Of a DNA stretch of 64,000 bases, positions 17,310 to 26,140 are shown in pieces. The translations under genes were made by a program, and so were the position numbers. The stretch is taken from positions 124,001-188,000 of the forward strand of contig DHDP01000002.1 of assembly GCA_002399405.1 (NCBI GenBank), read 5' to 3'. The stretch comes from Treponema sp. UBA4873. GTDB taxonomy: Bacteria > Spirochaetota > Spirochaetia > Treponematales > Treponemataceae. How positions within the stretch are numbered: position 1 is the first letter of the stretch; each line of letters opens with the position of its first letter. The notes beneath the pieces were generated by a model, which was not told the origin of the DNA, made no database searches, and saw only the letters and a program-made list of their open reading frames with translations.

Positions 17310-17322
17310 AGTACGGTATAGT
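17294..17322 (+). promoter_or_regulatory. Near-consensus sigma-70 promoter for the double-flavodoxin gene
   Basis: TTGACA (17294-17299), a 17-base spacer and TATAGT (17317-17322). Start of transcription is expected near 17329, at the left edge of operator 2. A strong promoter clamped by two operators is the usual design of a TetR-repressed detoxification gene. Confidence 0.75.
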
Positions 17323-17328
17323 TCAGTA

Positions 17329-17347
17329 ATGTTGACGTCGTAAACAT
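17329..17347. promoter_or_regulatory. TetR operator candidate 2
   Basis: ATGTTGAC-GTC-GTAAACAT, a near-perfect palindrome (7 of 8 positions per arm) at the expected transcription start. A bound repressor would block initiation or early elongation. Confidence 0.68.
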
Positions 17348-17361
17348 TGGAGGCAAACGAA

Positions 17362-18651
17362 GTGAAAGCATTGGTTCTCATTGACAGCGAAAATAAAACT
17401 GACATCTGCAATTCACTGTATATGCAGGTTGTTAATCTTCTGGAGCAAAAGGGATATGACGTTACGTCGAAAGAAGTCGACCGGACGCTGCACTGCTGCA
17501 TCGGCTGCTTCAGCTGCTGGATAAAAACGCCGGGAGAATGCGTTATCCGCGACGACATGACGGAAATCAACAGACTGTACATAAACAGCGACGCAGTTGT
17601 CTTTCTGAGTCCGGTCGTCTTCGGACAGTTCAGTGTAAATATGAAAAACGTAATCGACAGAATTTTACCCCGGCTGCTTCCGTTTTTTATCAACAAAGCG
17701 GACGGTTCTACGGCGCATCCGTTCCGGTATGCTAAAAACCCTGAACTGTTTTTCATCGGCTACGGCAGCGGTCTGCCGGAGCAGGACATACAGCTTTTTA
17801 ATACCATAACGGTAAAGCATCACCCCGAAACGAACGCCTGCGTCTACCAGGGCACGCAGGATGAAGAAAAAATAGAAACATTGTTCGGGAAGGAACACGC
17901 CGGGCGTACTCTGCCGGAAACTGAATATCAGATTCCTGAAGTTCCGCGTGAACCGGAAGAAATTCGGAGAAAGAACTCCGGCAGAAAAAGAGTTGTGTTT
18001 ATAAACGGAAGTCCGCGGGCACAGGAACAGACGGCATCCTCATCGTTTATTGCGCGGGCGGAAAAACAATTCGACGACGCGCTGTTCGAAAAAGAAATTA
18101 TTAATGTACGGAAGGCGCTGCAGTCTCAGCCTGAGAATGCGTTTGAAAAAATGAGAACGGCAGATGCTGTCGTTTTCGTTTTTCCGTTGTACGTGTTCTG
18201 CCTTCCGGGAATGCTCGCTCAGTTTCTCCGGGATTATGCAGCGTTTCTTGAAAAGACCGGACGGAAACAGAACAGAACGCCCGCTTATGCTGTCGTAAAC
18301 TGCGGATTCCCGGAACCGTATATCAACGCTGAAGCCGTCGGCGTCATCAGATCTTTCTGCAGGGATGTCGGCATGACGTTCCGTTCCGGCATACTCATCG
18401 GAGGAGGAGTTATGATTACGGCAGCCGAAAAAGCTCCGCCGGTACAGAAAGTATTAAAACAGCTGAATGCAGCCTTTTCGGCTGAAGCGGAAGATATACT
18501 GACCGGTCCGGTTCAGTCCCCGGAGGATGTACAGATAAAGATCAACTTTCCGAAAAAACTGTTTTTCTTCGCAGGCAGCATGAACTGGAAAGTGCAGGCG
18601 AAACACAACGGCCTGAAAGTAAAAGATATGTACCGCCGGCCGTACATCTGA
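17362..18651 (+). CDS. Tandem flavodoxin-like NAD(P)H/FMN oxidoreductase
   Basis: 429 residues. I chose a GTG start at 17362 because GGAGGC at 17349-17354 is correctly spaced; an upstream TTG would place the start inside operator 2. The protein holds two flavodoxin-like domains of the NADPH-dependent FMN reductase family. The first (about 1-190) has CCIGCFSCWIKTPGEC, typical of iron-sulfur-flavoprotein-like or WrbA-like folds. The second (about 205-400) begins KRVVFINGSPRAQEQT, an FMN-phosphate loop. The fusion of two such domains is uncommon; most family members have one, as in the 35601 protein. It is regulated by the adjacent TetR repressor, suggesting reduction of quinones or nitro-compounds. 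Confidence 0.82.
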   Translation: MKALVLIDSENKTDICNSLYMQVVNLLEQKGYDVTSKEVDRTLHCCIGCFSCWIKTPGECVIRDDMTEINRLYINSDAVVFLSPVVFGQFSVNMKNVIDRILPRLLPFFINKADGSTAHPFRYAKNPELFFIGYGSGLPEQDIQLFNTITVKHHPETNACVYQGTQDEEKIETLFGKEHAGRTLPETEYQIPEVPREPEEIRRKNSGRKRVVFINGSPRAQEQTASSSFIARAEKQFDDALFEKEIINVRKALQSQPENAFEKMRTADAVVFVFPLYVFCLPGMLAQFLRDYAAFLEKTGRKQNRTPAYAVVNCGFPEPYINAEAVGVIRSFCRDVGMTFRSGILIGGGVMITAAEKAPPVQKVLKQLNAAFSAEAEDILTGPVQSPEDVQIKINFPKKLFFFAGSMNWKVQAKHNGLKVKDMYRRPYI

Positions 18652-18665
18652 AAAACACACGCATC

Positions 18666-18700
18666 TCCGGCAGCCGGTCTGCTTCTGACCTGCCGCCGGA
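18666..18700. terminator. Imperfect stem-loop between convergent genes
   Basis: A 14-bp stem with two mismatches (18666-18679 with 18687-18700) in the gap between the convergent flavodoxin and opgH-like genes. There is no good U-tract, so this is a weak terminator candidate. Confidence 0.35.
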
Positions 18701-18806
18701 AACAGCACTGTATCGTATGGCCTATAATACCCCGCCCCGAAGCGAAACGACCGGCTGGAATAAATACCGGATATCGTCATCTCTTTTGGCACTTTTTTCC
18801 GTTGTC

Positions 18807-20669
18807 TTATAAATACACATGAACCTGTTTTACCCGGCGGAATTCCGAAAAATTGTCCGCAGCGGGAAATGACTTCAGTTCATCCGCAATCCTGTCCCTG
18901 CTGCGGATAATCTCCGGAACCGACGTCTCCTCCGGAATGACAAGCAGATGAAAAAGCGAGAAAAAAATTCCCGCCTTTCTGCTCGAGCTCATCACCGAGA
19001 GCGGAACAGACGCAATAAGCCCCGCAAGGGTCGGGATGTACCATAAAACCGATTCGGGATATTTTATGATAAAGGCGGACAGGAACACAGTGCCTCCGAT
19101 GCATTGCAGCCGGTGCGCCCGCCACGCTTCCCGTACGGAAAGCCGGTCAAGCGAACGCCGCTGCGATTTCCAGCCTGCGTCTCTGCCGGAAAAAATTTCG
19201 ACGATATTTTTCGTGTTGAACAGCATAGTCACCGGGGAAAACAGCGATGAAAAAATAATTTCAACAATAACGCCGAACGTCACTGTTGCTCTTCCTCCGC
19301 AGGAACGGCAGACATTTCCCTGCAGCATCGTGCTGAGCCAGCCGAGCATTTTCGGTATAAACAGCACGATGAGCGTATACACAAACAAATAGAACATTTT
19401 CGTATCCGTAAATACGGAAACAGGCAGATTCCCCCGCTTCGTCACCATAATCACCGTTCCGGAAACAATGAGAAGCAGCCACAATACGGAAGACAGATAT
19501 CCCATAATTCCAACCGCAAAATGAAGACGGTTCCAGAATGACAGACCTTTCGCACCGATTACCCGCAGATGCTGGAAATTGCCCTGCGTCCACCGCCTGT
19601 CGCGTATCGTCTGGTCAAGGAGCGAAGGCGGGCTTTCTTCCCACGAATCGTACAAATCGGAAGCTATACAGACTTTCCACCCTGCCCGGCGCATGAGTGC
19701 GGCTTCGACAAAATCGTGAGAAAGGATATATCCGCCGAACGAACAAAATCCGCTGAGCTGCGGCAGTCCGCATGATGCGGCGAACGCCTTTATGCGGACT
19801 GCCGCATTGTGCCCCCAGTAGTTGCCTTCGTTTCCCGCCCATGCGGCAATGCCGGCGCCGTTCACCCGGCCGTATACGCGGGAGGCAAACTGCTGCAAGC
19901 GGGCAAAAAAATTCATGTCTCCGCACAAAATCGGCACTGTCTGCAGAATACCGATGTTCCGGTCTCCCTGCATTCTTTGTATCATTGTGACTATTGTCCG
20001 TGCGGACATGATACTGTCAGCGTCGAGAACAACCATATAGTCATACAGTGAACCCCAGTTTTCAATAAAATCGGCAATGTTGCCTGCCTTGCGCGCCGTG
20101 TTCTTCGTCCTGTTGCGGTACCACACCTGCATAGTACCGGACAGCCGCTTCCTCAGGCGGACATACATCTCCTGCTCTTTTTCCAGTACCGTCTGCTTCG
20201 TCGAATCCGAAAGAATCACAATATCGAAACACGACGCAAATCCGGTACGGCACAAATCGCGCGCCATAGCTTCCATAGCGGCAAGACTGCGGGTAACGTC
20301 TTCGTTGTACAGCGGCATGACGAGCGCCGTTCGTGATCCGGAAACGGTATCCTCTTTCCACGACCGGCGCTTATGCACCGCGCAGAAACCTATCACGGCC
20401 GACGAAGCGGAAAATGAAATCCAGCAGAGCGTCAGCGCAAAAAATACGAAAAAAACGATGTATGAAAATTCATTCACGGCCGGCCCCAACAGAAAATACA
20501 GCGCGCTGCATCCGCCGGCGGTAAGGAGACATGTCATGACGATCAGTACGAACCGCGCGGCGGCCGTACCGGCAGGAACCGAAAACTGACATTTTTTCCC
20601 GGTGTATTCAGTAAGTTTCTGGACGGGCATACTGATTCCCCTGTTGAAAGGCATTGTGTTGTATTTCAT
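18807..20669 (-). CDS. opgH: Glucan biosynthesis glucosyltransferase H
   Basis: A 620-residue inner-membrane glycosyltransferase of the MdoH/OpgH family (GT2). Two membrane helices precede a cytoplasmic domain with ALVMPLYNED, the DADSIM metal-binding motif, HNAAVRIKAF and the acceptor motif IRDRRWTQGN. Several further helices follow. It polymerises UDP-glucose into the beta-glucan backbone of osmoregulated periplasmic glucans and exports it. Enterobacterial homologues are about 850 residues; this version lacks much of the N-terminal and C-terminal cytoplasmic extensions. Its start overlaps the stop of opgG by 4 bases, so the two are translationally coupled. The pair is best known from proteobacteria. 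Confidence 0.92.
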   Translation of the reverse strand: MKYNTMPFNRGISMPVQKLTEYTGKKCQFSVPAGTAAARFVLIVMTCLLTAGGCSALYFLLGPAVNEFSYIVFFVFFALTLCWISFSASSAVIGFCAVHKRRSWKEDTVSGSRTALVMPLYNEDVTRSLAAMEAMARDLCRTGFASCFDIVILSDSTKQTVLEKEQEMYVRLRKRLSGTMQVWYRNRTKNTARKAGNIADFIENWGSLYDYMVVLDADSIMSARTIVTMIQRMQGDRNIGILQTVPILCGDMNFFARLQQFASRVYGRVNGAGIAAWAGNEGNYWGHNAAVRIKAFAASCGLPQLSGFCSFGGYILSHDFVEAALMRRAGWKVCIASDLYDSWEESPPSLLDQTIRDRRWTQGNFQHLRVIGAKGLSFWNRLHFAVGIMGYLSSVLWLLLIVSGTVIMVTKRGNLPVSVFTDTKMFYLFVYTLIVLFIPKMLGWLSTMLQGNVCRSCGGRATVTFGVIVEIIFSSLFSPVTMLFNTKNIVEIFSGRDAGWKSQRRSLDRLSVREAWRAHRLQCIGGTVFLSAFIIKYPESVLWYIPTLAGLIASVPLSVMSSSRKAGIFFSLFHLLVIPEETSVPEIIRSRDRIADELKSFPAADNFSEFRRVKQVHVYL

Positions 20670-22165
20670 CTGCGCTCACTCCAGCGGTACAGCCACGTTT
20701 CCGACACAGGTTTTCCTTTGTAAGTCAGGCGCGCACGCAGTTCGGCTCCGCCCGCCGTTCCCGGATGCAGTTCAAAAGCCAGTCGTACTCCGCCCGTCAC
20801 CGGATTTTGTTCCAGATGCGCTCCCGAAATAACTCCGTCGGAAGTCTGAACATCAATACCGATATCGTTCAAATCCGCAGGCAGAACACCGGCTTCGTCC
20901 GAAAAGTCCACAGCGTACACACGGTACGATTTTTTTCCGTATGCGGGAGAACCCGACCGCGTCCCCGACACAACGGCAAGTTTCCGCGGCTCTTCCTTTT
21001 GTGAAAAATACAGTGTGTAATTGAAAGCTGCCGACTTCTCTTTTGAGATATTCGCTTTCACTTTCCAGAACGCAACTATGTTGTCGTCCGTATCTCTGTC
21101 GGACGGTATTTCAATCAGATCGGCGCTTCCCTCGGGCCAGTCGTCACCCGGTACGACCCATGCGGAAGGCCGTTTTTCATACTGCGCTTCAAAATCCTCG
21201 TATGCGTCCGCCGTCCTTGCACGCTGCAAAAGACCGAACAGCTGCGGCGTTTCCGAGGTAAAACTCGCATACGACACCTGTTCCGGATTCATAAGCTGCC
21301 GCCATATCACTTCCCCCGACTTAAGCACCGCATAAAATCCGTCAGAATCGTGAGAGCCGCTCCGGAAGTCGTCCGCAAAACTGCGGTTCGACTCGTCAAA
21401 GTAAAACATGGAAGTAAGAGGCGCAACCCCGATGCCCTGTATATCCCTGCGGGCGAAAACGACAGCCTGCACCTGTACGGCAGTCGCATCACCCGGCGTC
21501 ACCGTAAACTGATACGCTCCCGTCACCGAATCACTGTCCATAAGCGCGTAAATCACGAGCGACGTATCGCCCGCATCCGGTTTACGTATCCAGAACGACG
21601 TAAAGACCGGGAATTCCTCCGGCTTGCCGTTCTCCGGCTGTATGTACAACCCGCGGGCAGAAAGTCCGTAAGAGCTGTTCCGTGAAGCAGCTCTGAAATA
21701 AGAAGCCCCCTGGAACACAAGAAATTCATCCCAGACGCCGCGTTCGTTCAGCTGATTCCGTATGCGGAATCCTGAAAGCGGAATTCGGGAAGAGCCCGAA
21801 AGCTTCTTTCCCGAATCGTTTATAAACATGTCCTCATCAGCATGAAATTCCGAAGCCGTGCCTTTCTCTATGAGAAAAATGCGGACGGGCGTCGTAAACA
21901 AAAAACCGGCGGGAAAAACATCCAGCCGGAACGGGCTGTCGGACGCGGCCCAGACAGCCTTTGAAGAATCAAACCGTATATTACGGTACTGGTCATACGT
22001 AAGTTGAGAAAATGCAGACTGCTGCTGAACGGAAATCTTTTGATAAGGAACGGAAGCGTTGCTCCGGGCCTGTGCAATCACATCGTTAAAGCTGAAATCA
22101 GACGGCTGTGCGTAAACCGCAGCCTGCAGCATCAGGCAGAACAATATTCCTGACTGTCGTTTCAT
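20666..22165 (-). CDS. opgG: Glucan biosynthesis protein G, periplasmic
   Basis: A 499-residue periplasmic protein of the MdoG/OpgG family. The ATG at 22163-22165 is preceded by AGGAGG and opens a typical signal peptide (KRQSGILFCLMLQAAVYA) before QPSDFSFNDVIAQA. Family blocks are YDQYRNIRF near the N-terminus, FPVFTSFWIRKP in the middle and FAVHDD-like SAWVVPGDDWPEGSADLIEIP. OpgG shapes or branches the glucan made by OpgH. A longer reading from 22210 is unlikely, as it would place the signal peptide internally. Together with opgH it forms a two-gene operon reading left. Confidence 0.92.
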   Translation of the reverse strand: MKRQSGILFCLMLQAAVYAQPSDFSFNDVIAQARSNASVPYQKISVQQQSAFSQLTYDQYRNIRFDSSKAVWAASDSPFRLDVFPAGFLFTTPVRIFLIEKGTASEFHADEDMFINDSGKKLSGSSRIPLSGFRIRNQLNERGVWDEFLVFQGASYFRAASRNSSYGLSARGLYIQPENGKPEEFPVFTSFWIRKPDAGDTSLVIYALMDSDSVTGAYQFTVTPGDATAVQVQAVVFARRDIQGIGVAPLTSMFYFDESNRSFADDFRSGSHDSDGFYAVLKSGEVIWRQLMNPEQVSYASFTSETPQLFGLLQRARTADAYEDFEAQYEKRPSAWVVPGDDWPEGSADLIEIPSDRDTDDNIVAFWKVKANISKEKSAAFNYTLYFSQKEEPRKLAVVSGTRSGSPAYGKKSYRVYAVDFSDEAGVLPADLNDIGIDVQTSDGVISGAHLEQNPVTGGVRLAFELHPGTAGGAELRARLTYKGKPVSETWLYRWSERR

Positions 22166-22388
22166 ACCGAATACCTCCTGTTGGAGTTTCAGTATAAAAA
22201 GCGTGTACAAAGAAACTGACCAGAAATTGTCAAGGAAATGTCAAGAAATATAAAAAACCTGTTATATGATTTTACATTTTCGGATCAGATTGTTTACAGA
22301 CTCGGCGGACAGGCAGGCGGCATCTGTATTGTAATTCCTGATTTTGCCGCCGTGTATATCCCCTGAAAAATCCGCCCCGCGGCTGCAT
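22166..22388 (-). promoter_or_regulatory. Intergenic region upstream of opgG
   Basis: A 223-base gap between the chemoreceptor stop and opgG. On the minus strand it contains two TTGACA hexamers 11 bases apart (TGTCAA on the plus strand at 22228-22233 and 22239-22244) and a TATACT nearer the gene. The spacing to a -10 element is not ideal for either, so the exact promoter is uncertain. No protein-like frame is seen. Confidence 0.35.
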
Positions 22389-24056
22389 TTACTGCTGCTT
22401 CAGCTGGCTGTTCAGTTTCGTAATTGCGGCGATGATGTTCGTAGAGTAATCGAGCAGCTTGTCGAATTTATTTTCAAGTTCCTTAGGATCGAGCGATTTT
22501 GAGGATCCGATAATATCGCGTACGAGCGCGTGCATTTTCTCGTGGTCGGAAACAAGCTGCGAGAAACTGCTGTCGCCGCGGAACCTGTCCGCTTCGTTTC
22601 CCGCAATCCACTTTCCAAGCTGGCAGGACGTGTGGTCTCCCAGAACCGCCGCATCGATGTTCAGCTTTCCGTCGAGGACACCGCGCACTTTGATTATCCA
22701 CAGCAGGTGCTGAATGATAATCGGCACTGCATCGAATCCGTTCCCTGCTGATTTTTCCCCGAATTCAAAATCCTGAAATTTCTGAATACGGGTAACGGCG
22801 TCTTCATACTTCAAGAAAACGTCGGAAATTCCAAGAAAGGTCATATTGAGATTCTGGGCAACAGCGGCAATCTGTTCCGTCTCGGCAGAACTTTCCTTAC
22901 TTGCACCCACGATTTCCTGAATCGATTTTCGTATGCTCCCGGAACTTTCCGCTATTTCGCCGGAACCGCCCTCGATGGACGAGGTAATATCCTTAAGATT
23001 CTGCGTAGCTTTTACAATTTCACTGCTTCCTGCAGCCAGTTCCGATGCGGCCTGTTTTATTTCACCGAACGCCTCGGTTATATTTTCGGATTCCTGCGTG
23101 ATGTTGCCGTAATTTTTAAGATTGACGGAACTGAATTCCTGAACGTTTTTAATATTATTAACGATGTCCTTTAACGTCGTCGAGATGAGTTTCGCATTCT
23201 GAGCCGTCGATTCCGCAAGCTTCCGTATTTCATCGGCTACGACGGCAAATCCCTTGCCGGCTTCTCCCGCATGGGCGGCCTCTATTGCGGCGTTCATGGA
23301 AAGCAGATTCGTCTGGGACGCAATAGTGTCAATCATCTGATTTATTTCCTGAACGGAATCGATATTATTGTTAATGGCATCTATTACCCGGCTCATTTCC
23401 TCCATATGGCCTCTGCCTTCCTGCGTCAGTTTCATAAGCTGAGCGGCAGTCTCCTGCTTTTTCTCCGTAATAGTACTGACGTTGCGGATGGAAGCATCCA
23501 TCTCCTCTATCGCTGCCGACGTCTGTACGACGGAATCGGATTGCGTTTCTATCTGATGTTCGAAGCTGATTATAGTCTGCGTAATCTGTTCTATAGCCGC
23601 CATACTTCCGAGAATTTCGTTGTTCAGATTTTCTATTCTTTCGTTAATAGTGTGAACGCTTCCGTTTATTCTGGTCGCGGTGTAAATGGAATCCTTCATC
23701 TGCTGGGTAAACGACAGGGAATACTGGCGTCCCTCGTTGATCAGCTTTCTTGTTCCGGTACGCGACGCCTGACAGGCGTTCATATGACGGTCAAGCATTT
23801 CGACGGCATCTTTCTCCGACCTCCGGGAATCGGACGCGGAAAAAAGCCGGGAAAAGACCACTTTTTCAAATCCGCCGCACGTCTGCTCCACCTGACGCCT
23901 GTACAGAAGAAACAGCACCAGATTGACAGCGCCTGCAGCGACGACCAGTACGACGACGGGAATACGGGTCGGGACCAGAATGACCGAAGCGCCTACGGCA
24001 CAGAGCGTAATCCCCTGTACGGAAACAACGGCAGCCGTAAAAAAATTTTTTTTCAT
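22389..24056 (-). CDS. Methyl-accepting chemotaxis protein with C-terminal CZB domain
   Basis: 555 residues. Two close membrane helices at the N-terminus (about 8-50) leave almost no periplasmic domain. The signalling coiled coil then follows (IASQTNLLSMNAAIEAAHAG, GKGFAVVADEIRKLAE). The last 120 residues form a chemoreceptor zinc-binding (CZB) domain with the expected His and Cys ligands in IIIQHLLW, HTSCQLGKWI and HEKMHALVRD. CZB receptors are known to sense zinc or hypochlorous acid through a redox-active Cys-zinc site; this one has the full ligand set. The receptor therefore probably senses a cytoplasmic signal. A clear AGGA ribosome site precedes the ATG. Confidence 0.94.
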   Translation of the reverse strand: MKKNFFTAAVVSVQGITLCAVGASVILVPTRIPVVVLVVAAGAVNLVLFLLYRRQVEQTCGGFEKVVFSRLFSASDSRRSEKDAVEMLDRHMNACQASRTGTRKLINEGRQYSLSFTQQMKDSIYTATRINGSVHTINERIENLNNEILGSMAAIEQITQTIISFEHQIETQSDSVVQTSAAIEEMDASIRNVSTITEKKQETAAQLMKLTQEGRGHMEEMSRVIDAINNNIDSVQEINQMIDTIASQTNLLSMNAAIEAAHAGEAGKGFAVVADEIRKLAESTAQNAKLISTTLKDIVNNIKNVQEFSSVNLKNYGNITQESENITEAFGEIKQAASELAAGSSEIVKATQNLKDITSSIEGGSGEIAESSGSIRKSIQEIVGASKESSAETEQIAAVAQNLNMTFLGISDVFLKYEDAVTRIQKFQDFEFGEKSAGNGFDAVPIIIQHLLWIIKVRGVLDGKLNIDAAVLGDHTSCQLGKWIAGNEADRFRGDSSFSQLVSDHEKMHALVRDIIGSSKSLDPKELENKFDKLLDYSTNIIAAITKLNSQLKQQ

Positions 24057-24258
24057 AGGAAATCCTTATATGAGTACAGCGCAGAATATCATATTTTTCC
24101 TTGTATGGAAACCGGATAAAATGCGGGTGTTCCCGTATTTTTAACGTTATACTTTTTATAGATTTCCTCATTTTACATATTTTCCCTTTTGACAGAGATT
24201 CCGGGAAAATATATACTTTGCCGGGTAAAATCCCGGAGTGTTAAAGACAGGATAAAAA

Positions 24259-25656
24259 ATGACTGATATATCAAACAAAGAAAACACGGACAGCGATTCC
24301 CGCGGCGCGGCCGTTCTGGGAACAGGCAGGATTCTGCCGCTCATTGTTAAATTTTCGGTTCCGGCGGTCGTAGGCATGCTTGTCGGTTCGTTGTATAACA
24401 TCGTCGACCAGATATTCATCGGTCAGAAAATCGGCGTGCTCGGCAACGCGGCGACGAACGTGGCGTTCCCGCTCGTAACCATATGCATGGCCGTCGCACT
24501 GCTCATCGGCATCGGTACTGCGACGAACTTCAGCCTGGAACTCGGCCGCGGCAACAAAGAAAAAGCCGCATTTTTCGCCGGCAACGGCATCGCGCTCAAC
24601 GTTTTGTGCGGACTCGTCATAGCCGCTCTTGCGAGAATTTTCATTATACCTCTGCTTCACCTCTTCGGCGCAACGGGCGCCGTGTTTCCCTACGCAAAAA
24701 CGTACACCGCGATAACAATCGCCGGCATTCCGTTCCTGCTGTTCGGAACGGCCGGAAATCATCTTGTCCGCGCCGACGGCTCTCCTTCAACGTCCATGTT
24801 CATCATGCTTGCGGGCGCAGTCGCCAACATTTTTCTGGACGCGCTGTTCATGTACGGATTCGACTGGGGTATTGCCGGCGCCGCATGGGCAACAGTCATA
24901 AGCCAGATGCTGTCCGCACTGCTGCTCGCCGTCTATTTTTTTCATATTAAAAGCGTCAGGCTGACCCGCACGAACTTCAGACTTTCTTTCAAATACGTAA
25001 GATTCATCAGTTATATGGGTTTCGCAGCCGCAATAAATCAGCTGGCAATAGCGTTGTTTCAGATTGTCATGAACAACGTACTCGTCTACTACGGCGCAAA
25101 ATCAGTCTACGGAAGCGACATTCCCCTCGCCAGCGTCGGCGTCATTACGAAAGTAAATATGCTGCTGATGGGGATCGTCATCGGTATTTCACAGGGATGC
25201 CAGCCGATATTCGGATTCAATTACGGAGCCGGAAAATATCACCGTGTAAAGCACGCCTATAAGGACGCAGCCGTCATTGCAACGGTGATTTCCGTCGCTG
25301 CGTGGATATGCTTCCTGCTCTTTCCGCGGCAGATCACCGCTCTGTTCGGAACGGGGAACGAACTTTATTTCCATTTCGCCGAACAGTATTTCCGCATCTT
25401 TATGATACTCACGTTCCTTAACGGCATTCAACCGCTGACGTCGAATTTTTTCGCCTCAATCGGAAAGGCAAAACTGGGAGCGGCCATGTCGCTTACCCGT
25501 CAGGTGATTTTTCTTATACCGCTTATCGTGATTCTTCCGATTTTCTTCGGAATCGACGGTGTTTTGTACGCAGGTCCGGCTGCAGACTGCGCTGCCTTTA
25601 TATTCGCGGTGACGTTCGTCTCGCGTGAAATGCGCGCGCTGAGCACATCAGAATAA
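24259..25656 (+). CDS. MATE-family efflux protein
   Basis: A 465-residue polytopic MATE transporter of the MepA-like group. The ATG at 24259 follows AGGAT. Landmarks are LIVKFSVPAVVGMLVGSLY, IVDQIFIGQKIGVLGNAATNV in helix 2 and GISQGCQPIFGFNYGAGKYHRVK in the second bundle, the signature of MepA/VmrA proteins. It probably exports cationic drugs or metabolites using Na+ or H+. A CoA-binding-protein gene follows 17 bases after the stop, so the two may be co-transcribed. Confidence 0.93.
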   Translation: MTDISNKENTDSDSRGAAVLGTGRILPLIVKFSVPAVVGMLVGSLYNIVDQIFIGQKIGVLGNAATNVAFPLVTICMAVALLIGIGTATNFSLELGRGNKEKAAFFAGNGIALNVLCGLVIAALARIFIIPLLHLFGATGAVFPYAKTYTAITIAGIPFLLFGTAGNHLVRADGSPSTSMFIMLAGAVANIFLDALFMYGFDWGIAGAAWATVISQMLSALLLAVYFFHIKSVRLTRTNFRLSFKYVRFISYMGFAAAINQLAIALFQIVMNNVLVYYGAKSVYGSDIPLASVGVITKVNMLLMGIVIGISQGCQPIFGFNYGAGKYHRVKHAYKDAAVIATVISVAAWICFLLFPRQITALFGTGNELYFHFAEQYFRIFMILTFLNGIQPLTSNFFASIGKAKLGAAMSLTRQVIFLIPLIVILPIFFGIDGVLYAGPAADCAAFIFAVTFVSREMRALSTSE

Positions 25657-25673
25657 CTGAAAGGAGGCTGCAC

Positions 25674-26042
25674 ATGAACATAAAGGAAATTATGGAGTTG
25701 CATAATTTTGTAGTTCTGGGAAACACCGTTACTCCGGACCGGTATGCCGCTATGATAAAAAACGGACTTGCAGAACACGGATACACGGTTGCCGGAGTAG
25801 GTAAAGAACTTGCGTCCATAAACGAAGTCCCGTTCGACATCGACGTCATAGATCTGTGCATCAATCCGAAAGAAGGGCTCAGGCTGCTTCAGGAAAATAC
25901 AAAGCCGTTCAAACAAATCGTTATCCAGCCGGGAGCTTCAGACGAAAAATTACTCGACTGGCTGAACGGGCAAAAAATACCGTATATAGACGGATGCCTT
26001 CTCACAGGCCTGTCGATATACGGCGGGACAAAAGTTAATTGA
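25674..26042 (+). CDS. CoA-binding domain protein (YccU-like)
   Basis: A 122-residue single-domain protein preceded by AGGAGG. It has a Rossmann-like CoA-binding fold (NFVVLGNTVTPDRYAAMI, VDVIDLCINPKEGLRLL, IVIQPGASDEKLLDWL). Family members such as YccU bind nucleotides or CoA, but no enzymatic reaction is established. The usual GxS motif of the first loop is GNT here. It is likely co-transcribed with the upstream MATE gene. Confidence 0.8.
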   Translation: MNIKEIMELHNFVVLGNTVTPDRYAAMIKNGLAEHGYTVAGVGKELASINEVPFDIDVIDLCINPKEGLRLLQENTKPFKQIVIQPGASDEKLLDWLNGQKIPYIDGCLLTGLSIYGGTKVN

Positions 26043-26140
26043 TACACTGCAGGAAATCACCTGTTTCTGATGGTGCAGACAGGATTGTGTACACGGATCG
26101 GTCTGTAACAAACAATCAGTAAGTGGTAGTATAGTGTGCC

